A DNA stretch of 64,000 nt from assembly GCF_001510665.1 (NCBI RefSeq), contig NZ_LMTI01000004.1, positions 1 through 64,000 on the forward strand. The letters run 5' to 3'. How positions within the stretch are numbered: position 1 is the stretch's first letter; each line of letters starts with the position of its first letter. The stretch is from Bacillus sp. FJAT-27445. GTDB taxonomy: Bacteria; Bacillota; Bacilli; Bacillales; Cytobacillaceae. Shown here piece after piece: positions 39,406-47,087 of this stretch. Both the position numbers and the translations under genes were made by a program. The notes beneath the pieces were generated by a model. That model saw only the letters and a program-made list of their open reading frames with translations. It did no database searches and had not been told where the DNA came from.

Positions 39406-40347
39406 ATGATGAGAGCGCGGATTATTTATAATCCTACGTCAGGGAGGGAAATATTCAAGCGAAATTTGCCTGAAGTCCTGGAAAAGCTTGAAAGGGCGGG
39501 GTATGAAACTTCCTGCCATGCTACTACTGGTGAAGGGGACGCCACGAGGGCAGCGAAAATTGCTGCTGAGCGCCGCTACGATATTGTCATTGCTGCTGGA
39601 GGGGACGGAACGATTAACGAGGTAGTCAATGGCCTTGCCAATCAGGAATACCGTCCAAAGCTGGGTATTATTCCGATGGGCACAACCAATGACTTTGCCC
39701 GTGCGCTTCATATCCCAAGAGATATAGAAAGGGCCGTTGACATCATAGTCAAAGGCGGCCGCATTCCTGTCGATATCGGAAAAATCAATAACAGGTATTT
39801 TATAAATATTGCAGGCGGAGGGCGTATTACCGAGCTAACCTATGAGGTGCCAAGCAAGCTGAAGACGATGCTTGGACAGCTTGCGTACTACCTCAAAGGG
39901 GTGGAAATGCTTCCTTCAATCAAGGCCAGCCATGTTTGCATTGAATACGATGGAAAGCTATTTGAAGGGGAGGCGATGTTCTTTCTTGTCGGCCTGACCA
40001 ATTCGATTGGCGGCTTCGAAAAGCTCGCGCCTGACGCCTCGCTTAATGACGGGATGTTCACGTTGATCATCCTTAAAAAGCTGAACCTTGCGGAGTTTAT
40101 CCGAGTTGCCACCCTGGCAGTCCGGGGCGAGCATATCCATGATGAACATGTCATTTATACAAAGGCAAACAGGATAAAGGTTCATTCAAATGATAAGATG
40201 CAATTGAATCTTGATGGCGAGTTTGGAGGGCTTCTTCCAGCGGAATTTGAAAATCTGTACAGGCATTTTGAAGTGTTTGCGCCAATTGAAGATTTGCGCC
40301 CTGAGGATGTTCCAGCCGACTGGATTCCCGGAAAGAAATACAGCTGA
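39406..40347 (+). CDS. dgkB: Diacylglycerol kinase DgkB
   Basis: A 313-residue soluble lipid kinase that phosphorylates diacylglycerol back to phosphatidic acid, recycling the by-product of lipoteichoic acid synthesis. The nucleotide-binding AAGGDGTINEVVNG (near residue 65), MGTTNDFARAL and the C-terminal LDGEFGG motif are intact. ATG ATG at 39406-39411; either may be used. In B. subtilis dgkB (yerQ) also lies near yefA/rlmCD. A terminator follows. Confidence 0.95.
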   Translation: MMRARIIYNPTSGREIFKRNLPEVLEKLERAGYETSCHATTGEGDATRAAKIAAERRYDIVIAAGGDGTINEVVNGLANQEYRPKLGIIPMGTTNDFARALHIPRDIERAVDIIVKGGRIPVDIGKINNRYFINIAGGGRITELTYEVPSKLKTMLGQLAYYLKGVEMLPSIKASHVCIEYDGKLFEGEAMFFLVGLTNSIGGFEKLAPDASLNDGMFTLIILKKLNLAEFIRVATLAVRGEHIHDEHVIYTKANRIKVHSNDKMQLNLDGEFGGLLPAEFENLYRHFEVFAPIEDLRPEDVPADWIPGKKYS

Positions 40348-40351
40348 TAAG

Positions 40352-40385
40352 TGGTTCCGTCCTTTTGGGGCGGAGCTTTTTTTAT
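40352..40385 (+). terminator. Rho-independent terminator after dgkB
   Basis: A stem TCCGTCC / GGGCGGA is followed by T7. Confidence 0.8.
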
Positions 40386-40539
40386 TGGTTTTTCGTAAAT
40401 CAGGCAATTAATGTTTTAGATCGCCTGAATGTGATATTCTTATTTGGAGTGTTGAAATACCGACAAAAAGGGAAATGGCGAAAATCCATTTTAATGGTAC
40501 AATGGGATTGGTTCTTATTTTGCGAAACGAGGTGGCAAA

Positions 40540-41091
40540 ATGGGTAGAAGGGCTTTGCTCAATATCGACTATACATATGATTTTGTCGCGGATGCCGGCG
40601 CGTTAACATGCGGTGAACCGGGACAGGCAATTGAAAAGAAAATAGTTGAGTTGACCGAAGAGTTCATCAGGAATGGGGACTATACTGTGTTTGCGATTGA
40701 CGTCCATGACAAGGGCGACGAGTATCACCCGGAAACGAAGCTGTTTCCTCCGCACAATATAAGGGGGACAAGCGGGCGGGACTTGTTCGGGGATCTGCAA
40801 AATGTTTATGAAACGAATAAGCATCTGGAGAATGTGTACTATATCGATAAAACCAGGTATTCCGCTTTTGCAGGGACCGACCTTGAAATAAAATTGCGTG
40901 AACGCGGCATAACCGAAGTGCATCTTGTCGGGGTTTGTACCGATATTTGTATCCTTCATACCGCGGTCGATGCCTATAATAAAGGGTTTAAAATCGTTGT
41001 TCACAAGGAAGGTGTGGCGTCATTTAACCAGGCCGGCCATGAGTGGGCACTAGGGCATTTTACAGGAGTACTTGGGGCCGAAGTTAAATAG
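40540..41091 (+). CDS. pncA: Nicotinamidase-like cysteine hydrolase
   Basis: A 183-residue isochorismatase-fold hydrolase. The catalytic triad can be placed: Asp in NIDYTYDF (near residue 9), Lys in DKTRYSAF (near residue 106) and Cys in GVCTDICIL (near residue 131). The metal-site DVHD...DEYHPE segment fits PncA. It would deamidate nicotinamide to nicotinate, which the next gene pncB uses. It is 27 bp upstream of pncB. The pairing makes the nicotinamidase call stronger than sequence alone. Confidence 0.87.
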   Translation: MGRRALLNIDYTYDFVADAGALTCGEPGQAIEKKIVELTEEFIRNGDYTVFAIDVHDKGDEYHPETKLFPPHNIRGTSGRDLFGDLQNVYETNKHLENVYYIDKTRYSAFAGTDLEIKLRERGITEVHLVGVCTDICILHTAVDAYNKGFKIVVHKEGVASFNQAGHEWALGHFTGVLGAEVK

Positions 41092-41118
41092 CACACATTT
41101 CACAAAGGGGTTAACGGA

Positions 41119-42591
41119 ATGAAACACATATATAAAGATGACAGCTATGCCTTGCATACTGATTTATACCAGATCAATATGGTTGAAACTTATTGGAGGG
41201 ATGGCCTCCACAACCGGAAAGCTGTGTTCGAGCTTTATTTCAGGAAACTTCCGTTTGGGAACGGCTATGCTGTGTTTGCCGGGCTGGAACGGATAATAGA
41301 ATACGTAAAAGGCTTCCGATTCACGGAGGATGATCTCGACTACTTACGGAATGAAACAGGCTATGGCGAGGATTTCCTGGACTACCTGAAGGGTTTGCGT
41401 TTTACCGGGACCATTCGCGGGATGAAGGAAGGGGAGCTTGTTTTCGGCAACGAGCCAATCATTCGTGTTGATACTACCCTTGCGGAAGCACAGCTTCTCG
41501 AAACCGCCATGCTCAACATTGTGAATTACCAAACACTCATTGCCACAAAGGCATCGCGTATTAAACATGTCATTGGCAAGGAAGTGGCCATGGAATTCGG
41601 AACGAGAAGAGCCCACGAATTTGATGCGGCAATCTGGGGTACACGCGCAGCCTATCTTGCAGGATTCGATGCGACAAGCAATGTCCGTGCGGGCAAGAAG
41701 TTCCATATACCGGTAGCGGGCACACATGCCCATGCGATGGTCCAAGCATACCGGGATGATTATACCGCTTTTAAAAAATACGCCGAGACGCATAAGGATT
41801 GTACGTTCCTCGTGGACACGTACGATACCCTCCGTTCCGGAGTGCCCGCAGCCATTAAGGTCGCCAAGGAAATGGGAGACAAAATCAATTTCGTCGGCAT
41901 CCGCCTTGACAGCGGCGACCTTGCTTATTTGTCCAAAGAGGCTCGGAAGCTGCTCGACGATGCAGGCTACAAGGATGCCAAGATTGTTGCTTCCAGCGAT
42001 TTGGACGAGTATACGATCCTCCATTTAAAGGCACAGGATGCGAAAATCGACAGCTGGGGCGTTGGCACAAAGCTGATAACAGCATTTGAACAGGCCGCAC
42101 TTGGAGCTGTCTATAAAATCGTATCCATTGAAGACGAAAACGGAAAAATGAATGATACAATCAAGATTTCCTCCAATCCGGAAAAGGTGACAACACCAGG
42201 ATTGAAACGGGTCTATAGAATCATTAACAATCGTACTGGCTTTTCCGAAGGGGATTACATCACGCTAGAGACCGAGAATCCCCAGGAAGAAAAGCGGATT
42301 AAGATGTTCCATCCAACCCATACGTATATCAGCAAATACGTATCGAATTTTACGGCAAGGGAGATTCACGAGGATATTTTCGTTGGCGGCGAGCTTGTTT
42401 ACGAGGTGCCATGCTTAGAAGAATCACGTGAGTTTCTGAAGAAAAACCTGTCCGAGATATGGGATGAGTACAAGCGGACGGCGAACCCGGAAGAATATCC
42501 GGTCGATTTAAGCCAGAAGTGCTGGAATAACAAAATGCGCAACATCGAAGAAGTGAAGGAAAAGGTTACGGCAATGTTCAAAAAAGAATAA
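41119..42591 (+). CDS. pncB: Nicotinate phosphoribosyltransferase
   Basis: A 490-residue enzyme joining nicotinate and PRPP to give nicotinate mononucleotide for NAD salvage. Conserved blocks are LHTDLYQINMVETYW, EFGTRRAHEFDAAIWGTRAAYLAGFDATSN, GTHAHAMVQAY and IRLDSGDLAYLS. AAAGGGG precedes ATG 41119. It forms an NAD-salvage pair with the upstream nicotinamidase. A GC-rich terminator follows. Confidence 0.96.
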   Translation: MKHIYKDDSYALHTDLYQINMVETYWRDGLHNRKAVFELYFRKLPFGNGYAVFAGLERIIEYVKGFRFTEDDLDYLRNETGYGEDFLDYLKGLRFTGTIRGMKEGELVFGNEPIIRVDTTLAEAQLLETAMLNIVNYQTLIATKASRIKHVIGKEVAMEFGTRRAHEFDAAIWGTRAAYLAGFDATSNVRAGKKFHIPVAGTHAHAMVQAYRDDYTAFKKYAETHKDCTFLVDTYDTLRSGVPAAIKVAKEMGDKINFVGIRLDSGDLAYLSKEARKLLDDAGYKDAKIVASSDLDEYTILHLKAQDAKIDSWGVGTKLITAFEQAALGAVYKIVSIEDENGKMNDTIKISSNPEKVTTPGLKRVYRIINNRTGFSEGDYITLETENPQEEKRIKMFHPTHTYISKYVSNFTAREIHEDIFVGGELVYEVPCLEESREFLKKNLSEIWDEYKRTANPEEYPVDLSQKCWNNKMRNIEEVKEKVTAMFKKE

Positions 42592-42630
42592 AGGGATTGT
42601 GGGGCCGGAATTGGTCAGGCGATCTTTGGT

Positions 42631-42661
42631 GGCGTCCGGTTTTGCCGGGCGCCTTTTTGAA
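42631..42661 (+). terminator. Rho-independent terminator after pncB
   Basis: A stem GGCGTCCGG / CCGGGCGCC is followed by T5. Confidence 0.85.
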
Positions 42662-42669
42662 TGGATTTT

Positions 42670-42780
42670 TTAAAAGAAATCTTTAATTAAAAGATAGAGT
42701 ATTGCCGCGATAATCAGGAAGAGCATACAGCCTGGATTGCCAAATTTGATTCGGTCCTGGTTTTTTCGGTCTGGGTACAT
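42670..42780 (-). CDS. Small single-helix membrane protein, 36 residues
   Basis: A 36-residue minus-strand protein: a polar, charged start (MYPDRKNQDRIKFG) followed by one hydrophobic helix (CMLFLIIAAILYLLI). GGAGGTG precedes the ATG (42778-42780) at good spacing. It is convergent with pncB. The family is not recognised, but the strong ribosome binding site and membrane-protein pattern support it. Confidence 0.65.
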   Translation of the reverse strand: MYPDRKNQDRIKFGNPGCMLFLIIAAILYLLIKDFF

Positions 42781-42866
42781 GTGGGCGAAGCACCTCCTGG
42801 GTATTTTATAAAACAAATATATAACGCTGGGACATTTCATTCTGGCATAAAAATGCGCTAAATCGC

Positions 42867-43065
42867 CTTCTGACAGGTTTTCAGGATTTCGTGCACATAG
42901 AGTCAGAAGTACCCTCGACTTCTGACAGCTTTCTAGGATTTCGAGCGTATCGAGTCAGAAGTACCCTCGACTTCTGACAGCTTTTCAGGATTTCGAGCAC
43001 ATCGAGTCAGAAGTTGCCCCGACTTCTGACAGCTTTTCAGGATTTCGTGCGTATCGAGTCAGAAG
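42867..43065. repeat. Tandem array, four 52-bp units with inverted-repeat ends
   Basis: Four units start at 42867, 42919, 42971 and 43023, exactly 52 bp apart. Each begins CTTCTGAC and its partner GTCAGAAG lies about 27 bases later, so each unit is a hairpin. The unit ends also pair across the 9-base joints. Inner sequence is conserved (CAGGATTTCG with small changes), which argues against CRISPR, where spacers differ. It lies in a 440-bp gap (42781-43222) with no gene. Confidence 0.92.
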
Positions 43066-43222
43066 TTCCCCACATGATTCTATAGAAACCTCATAAAAAA
43101 ACATCCGCCCATTCGAAGCAAAATAGGTTCGCAAAAATATGGCTATTCCATTAGAATAGAGTCAAATTAATCCAAGTATTAGCTAGTACGGGGAAAGCAG
43201 TAATAGGATAGGGGGATTTCCT

Positions 43223-43771
43223 TTGGCAAAAATAAGCTCCAAAAAGGTAAACATGATCAATGGCGGGCAGCTACTACTTAGGGAAGCGTCCCCTACAGAT
43301 GCGGAAGCGGTCCTAGCATATACGAAAGAAATCCTGGCTGATTCTCCATATTTAATGACAACATCAGAAGAATTTAACCAGACGGCAAGCCAGCAGCAGG
43401 AGTGGCTCATTCGGATGGCGGAATACCCGAATAAGCTTGTAATTGTTGCGGAATCAAGCGGAATGATTATCGGATTTCTAGATTTTCATAATGGAAACAG
43501 AGTCCGGAACATGCATCAAGGGGCATTCGGGATGAGTGTGAAAAGGGAATACCGGAACAAGGGAATCGGTAGCGCTCTCCTCGATGCTCTTTTGGAATGG
43601 GCAGAGGGCAACCCCTCCATCGAAAAAGTCACCCTTGAAGTTTTTTCTGAAAACGTTAATGCCATCGCCCTGTATAAAAAAATGGGCTTCGAAATGGAAG
43701 GGATCAAGAGAAAGGCTGCCAAGACGGATGCCGGCTACCATAATCTTTTCCTGATGGCGAAGTTTGTGTAA
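43223..43771 (+). CDS. GNAT-family N-acetyltransferase
   Basis: A 182-residue acetyltransferase of the RimI/RimL-like type. The acetyl-CoA loop is visible as VKREYRNKGIGSALLDALLEWA (about residues 110-131), followed by the VTLEVFSENVNAIALYKKMGFEMEG block. The substrate is unknown. The TTG start at 43223 has TAGGGGGA upstream; an in-frame ATG at 43253 is an alternative. A short stem-loop separates it from the convergent gene. Confidence 0.87.
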   Translation: MAKISSKKVNMINGGQLLLREASPTDAEAVLAYTKEILADSPYLMTTSEEFNQTASQQQEWLIRMAEYPNKLVIVAESSGMIIGFLDFHNGNRVRNMHQGAFGMSVKREYRNKGIGSALLDALLEWAEGNPSIEKVTLEVFSENVNAIALYKKMGFEMEGIKRKAAKTDAGYHNLFLMAKFV

Positions 43772-43790
43772 ATCGCTTAAAACAAAAAAA

Positions 43791-43813
43791 CTTCAGACGA
43801 GTACAGTCTGAAG
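43791..43813 (-). terminator. Terminator between convergent genes
   Basis: A stem CTTCAGAC / GTCTGAAG with a 7-base loop; on the minus strand it is followed by T7. Confidence 0.8.
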
Positions 43814-43820
43814 CCAAAAA

Positions 43821-44666
43821 TCATTCGGGATTTTTTAAATCATATTGCAAGTGTTCCGACAGATAAGGGTTCTGTCCTTGTATATAGACATTTGCAGAGT
43901 AATAATCCTCAGGTGCTTCAAACCGGGTTACCGTTGTTAAGTGAAGGCCCACGATATCCTTAAGCAATCCGGGCTGTTTCCATGGAACCGAATAGTATAA
44001 GGACGGAGAAGAGTTCGTTTGGAAAAAGGGGAAAGCGTTGTTGTTTCCCATAGGTTGATCTGAAGGACGGATCACTTTAAACTCCCGCTTAATTTTTTCC
44101 GGACCGATGGTTGATGCGGTCCACCATACTTGCTTTGCGTAATTCTCAAACACTGGACCTTCAGGTGCCAACTGGATTTCAATCCCCATTGGTTTGATTG
44201 GGCCCGCGACATAATCAAAATGATGCTCTGTAATCAAGGTGAAATTCCTGTCTCCTTCATGCAATAGCTTCAAGCTAATCCTTTCAAGACTTGAGAACTT
44301 TGGCAAAAAAGAAGTTGAATATGATTTTAGAAGAGATTCATATTCATTTTTTGTGAGGTTATCACTTCGGTCTAAATCATTGATTTCTCTGTAAATATCT
44401 ATTTCAGAGACAATCTCTCCATCAATCCCCAGTAATGCAGTTCGTTCCGCATTGGCCATATAGCTGATTGCTATTTTGGAAAAGCCAAGCTGCTCCAGAT
44501 GCCGCAAGTCACGTTCTGATGTCGGTGCATTCGGGTTTTCAAACTTTTTGATATCGGTGATAACCACAGCCTGGGATGTGTAATCCAGATAGGCGGCACC
44601 TGTATAAATAAACAAAAGAATTGTCAGCGCACTTGCCAGGCGAAGAAAAGAAAGTCTATTTCTCAG
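43821..44666 (-). CDS. Membrane-anchored protein of unknown function (probable CTG start)
   Basis: The frame is open to a CTG codon at 44664-44666 that lies seven bases after AAGGAGG. From there it encodes 281 residues with an N-terminal signal/anchor (LRNRLSFLRLASALTILLFI). The first ATG/GTG/TTG-type start (TTG at 44613-44615) lies within the hydrophobic segment and has no ribosome binding site. The rest is a soluble, probably extracytoplasmic domain of unknown family. It is divergent from the next gene, with a palindrome between them. Confidence 0.65.
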   Translation of the reverse strand: MRNRLSFLRLASALTILLFIYTGAAYLDYTSQAVVITDIKKFENPNAPTSERDLRHLEQLGFSKIAISYMANAERTALLGIDGEIVSEIDIYREINDLDRSDNLTKNEYESLLKSYSTSFLPKFSSLERISLKLLHEGDRNFTLITEHHFDYVAGPIKPMGIEIQLAPEGPVFENYAKQVWWTASTIGPEKIKREFKVIRPSDQPMGNNNAFPFFQTNSSPSLYYSVPWKQPGLLKDIVGLHLTTVTRFEAPEDYYSANVYIQGQNPYLSEHLQYDLKNPE

Positions 44667-44689
44667 TTCTTCTCCTCCTTTACAGATAT

Positions 44690-44705
44690 TAATAGTATAC
44701 TATTA
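44690..44705. promoter_or_regulatory. 16-bp palindrome between divergent membrane genes
   Basis: A perfect palindrome TAATAGTATACTATTA lies midway between the CTG start (44666) and GTG start (44752) of two divergent genes. It could be an operator or overlapping -10 elements of both promoters. No regulator gene is adjacent. Confidence 0.4.
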
Positions 44706-44751
44706 CCAATATTATACATTGAGGACGGATTACGCGATAGGGGGAATAAGC

Positions 44752-45366
44752 GTGGGCTTTGGGACAATGATTGTTGGATTCTTTTTCATATTCTTTAATT
44801 TTAATCTTGGGCCGGTAAACATCTTCCCGGATTTGGTTGGTTATATTCTTCTTTGTATAGGAGGGGACCGGCTTGCTGGGCGTATCGATAATAAACATTT
44901 TCATGTTCTGGGCAAAACCGCACTGTTGTTAATTGCGATGTCGGTACTTGATCTGTTTGTTAAAAACTCATCTATCCTGAATGGGGCAATAAATGCCGCG
45001 AATACGATTGAAGGAAAACTGTATATTGGGATAACCTCGCTGCTCACAATAGGCTTGTCTGTATTCTTTTTTTACAACCTTTCAACAGGAATTAGTGAGG
45101 AAGCAAGTAAACACGGAAATTCCGAATTGGCGGAGAGGGCTTTAAAAACGAACAAGTTATATATGATTTACCAGGCAGCAGGGGCTATTATATTAATGGC
45201 AGGACTCGTCTTTATGGGTGAGACTGTTCATTTTGAGCTTGGTGGAGAGGGCTTCCTCCTCTTTGCTGGATTGATGGCCATTTTTCTATATCTATTCCTA
45301 AAAGTCAGGAAAATGCTGAAGATAGCCAAGGAAACCTTTGATAGCGCCTTATCGGACAATCAGTAA
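44752..45366 (+). CDS. Multi-pass membrane protein, unknown
   Basis: A 204-residue protein with about five or six hydrophobic segments (residues 3-21, 25-38, 52-70, 85-105, 142-162, 170-187). GTG 44752 is chosen because ATAGGGGGA precedes it; a TTG at 44719 is in frame but has no site. No domain is recognised. It is divergent from the CTG-start gene and 73 bp upstream of rlmCD, but probably separate from it. Confidence 0.7.
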   Translation: MGFGTMIVGFFFIFFNFNLGPVNIFPDLVGYILLCIGGDRLAGRIDNKHFHVLGKTALLLIAMSVLDLFVKNSSILNGAINAANTIEGKLYIGITSLLTIGLSVFFFYNLSTGISEEASKHGNSELAERALKTNKLYMIYQAAGAIILMAGLVFMGETVHFELGGEGFLLFAGLMAIFLYLFLKVRKMLKIAKETFDSALSDNQ

Positions 45367-45439
45367 AAAACCAGCTTTTTTCGCAATCGTTTCATCGTTA
45401 TGATAAAATCCTTTTATTACTAAGAGCGAGGGCGAAACA

Positions 45440-46810
45440 ATGACAAAATCAATTCCAGTTCAAAAAAATGAAGTGATAGATGTGCGTTTTGAAGACCTGA
45501 CCCATGACGGTGCGGGGGTAGCCAAGGTGGACGGATTTCCACTATTCGTCTCAGGAGCCCTGCCGGAAGAATCGGGAAAAATAAGGATTATTAAAACACA
45601 AAAAAACTATGCAATCGGGAAACTGATTGAAATCACCGAAAAGAGCCCTTATCGGGTTGAGATTCCAGCTGGCGAAACACATAAATACGGGGGATGCCAG
45701 CTGGAGCATATGTCCTATGAAGGCCAGCTGAAGTATAAAGAAAACCAGGTAAGGCAGGTGCTGACACGGATTGGCAAGCTTGAAGATGTGGTTGTCCATT
45801 CAGTACTCGGCATGGAAGAGCCGTGGCATTACCGGAACAAGGCTCAGGTCCCGGTCGGCGAAAAGGATGGAAAGCTGATTGCGGGCTTTTTTAAACCGAG
45901 GAGCCATGAGATTGTGGATACGGATGAGAGCTTGATCCAGCTTCCCGAGGTCAATGAAGCAATCAATGTGGTAAAGGAAACTTGCAGCCGGCTTGGCATC
46001 GAGGCATATAACGAGCAAACCCATAAAGGCGTTCTCCGCCATATTATGGCCCGCTATGGCAAGAAAACTGAGGAACTGATGGTTGTGCTTGTTACAAGAA
46101 CCTTGGAGCTCCCTCATAAAAACAAGATTATTGAAGAAATTACCGCCAGGCTTCCGAAGGTAAAATCAATAGTCCACAACGTCAATTCGATGCGGACGAA
46201 TGTCATCATGGGACCGCAAACAACGGTTATTTGGGGAAATGAATTTATTTATGATTATATAGGTGATGTGAAATTCGCAATTTCAGCCATGTCCTTTTAC
46301 CAGGTCAATCCTGACCAAACAAAGGTGCTGTATGAAAAGGCGTTGGAATATGCAGGGCTGACCGGCGGCGAAACGGTCATTGACGCCTATTGCGGAATTG
46401 GGACCATCTCGCTATTCCTCGCACAAAAGGCAGGCCGGGTTTTCGGAGTCGAAGTTGTTCCACAGGCTATTGAAGATGCTAAGCGGAATGCGGAGTTGAA
46501 CGGAATTACAAATGCGGAATTCGAAGCGGGCGAAGCCGAAGTTGTTATCCCAAAATGGTATAAGGAAGGCAACATGGCGGATGTTCTTGTTGTCGACCCG
46601 CCGCGCAAAGGCTGTGACGAAGCTTTACTAAGGACAATTATTGAGATGAAGCCAAAGAAAGTGGTCTATGTCTCCTGTAACCCAGGAACACTCGCTCGCG
46701 ACCTTCGGATCCTTGAGGACGGGGGATACAAGACGGTGGAAGTCCAGCCAGTGGATATGTTCCCGCAGACGACACATGTGGAGTGCGTAACACAATTGAT
46801 ACTAAAATAA
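45440..46810 (+). CDS. rlmCD: 23S rRNA (uracil-5-)-methyltransferase RlmCD
   Basis: A 456-residue TrmA/RumA-family methyltransferase (B. subtilis YefA) that methylates uracils in 23S rRNA. It has an N-terminal TRAM domain (residues 5-65), a SAM-binding [22 protein letters not shown], and the catalytic Cys in [12 protein letters not shown]. The iron-sulfur region reads [10 protein letters not shown], so two of the three clustered cysteines are missing. The last eleven codons are shared with a second copy at 56038, showing that the 3' end was replaced by an integrated cassette. Confidence 0.94.
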   Translation: MTKSIPVQKNEVIDVRFEDLTHDGAGVAKVDGFPLFVSGALPEESGKIRIIKTQKNYAIGKLIEITEKSPYRVEIPAGETHKYGGCQLEHMSYEGQLKYKENQVRQVLTRIGKLEDVVVHSVLGMEEPWHYRNKAQVPVGEKDGKLIAGFFKPRSHEIVDTDESLIQLPEVNEAINVVKETCSRLGIEAYNEQTHKGVLRHIMARYGKKTEELMVVLVTRTLELPHKNKIIEEITARLPKVKSIVHNVNSMRTNVIMGPQTTVIWGNEFIYDYIGDVKFAISAMSFYQVNPDQTKVLYEKALEYAGLTGGETVIDAYCGIGTISLFLAQKAGRVFGVEVVPQAIEDAKRNAELNGITNAEFEAGEAEVVIPKWYKEGNMADVLVVDPPRKGCDEALLRTIIEMKPKKVVYVSCNPGTLARDLRILEDGGYKTVEVQPVDMFPQTTHVECVTQLILK

Positions 46811-46893
46811 ATACGAATAATCACAAAAGTGCCTGTAACTAACCTTTCTAGTCGAATTTTCGACAAATATCGGGGAGTGACAGGCACTTTCTT
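46775..46893. repeat. Direct repeat copy 1: rlmCD 3' tail plus terminator (cassette left end)
   Basis: These 119 bp match 56038-56156 with four mismatches and no gaps. They cover the last codons of rlmCD from CATGTGGAG (His-Val-Glu) to TAA, and the terminator hairpin AAAGTGCCTGT / ACAGGCACTTT at 46829-46891. This is the attachment-like left end of the first cassette. Confidence 0.9.
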
Positions 46894-47087
46894 TAATAAT
46901 GGTCGATGTTTCCTGAGAGATTTAAAAAATTTAATAACCCTTAAATAATGGCTTCTTCTTAGTTAGGTAGAAAACTTTGGGAATTCACTAAGTATTTCGA
47001 CATATAAATTAAATTTTTTGGTATATTTTAGTTATAAAGTTGCCTACTTAAAGAAATTTAGAGAACAATTAAAAAAGGGGGATTACT

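Noticed and set aside
42867-43065. Repeat array considered as a CRISPR array
   Set aside because: The period is a constant 52 bp and the sequence between the repeated ends is itself conserved. There are no unique spacers and no cas genes.
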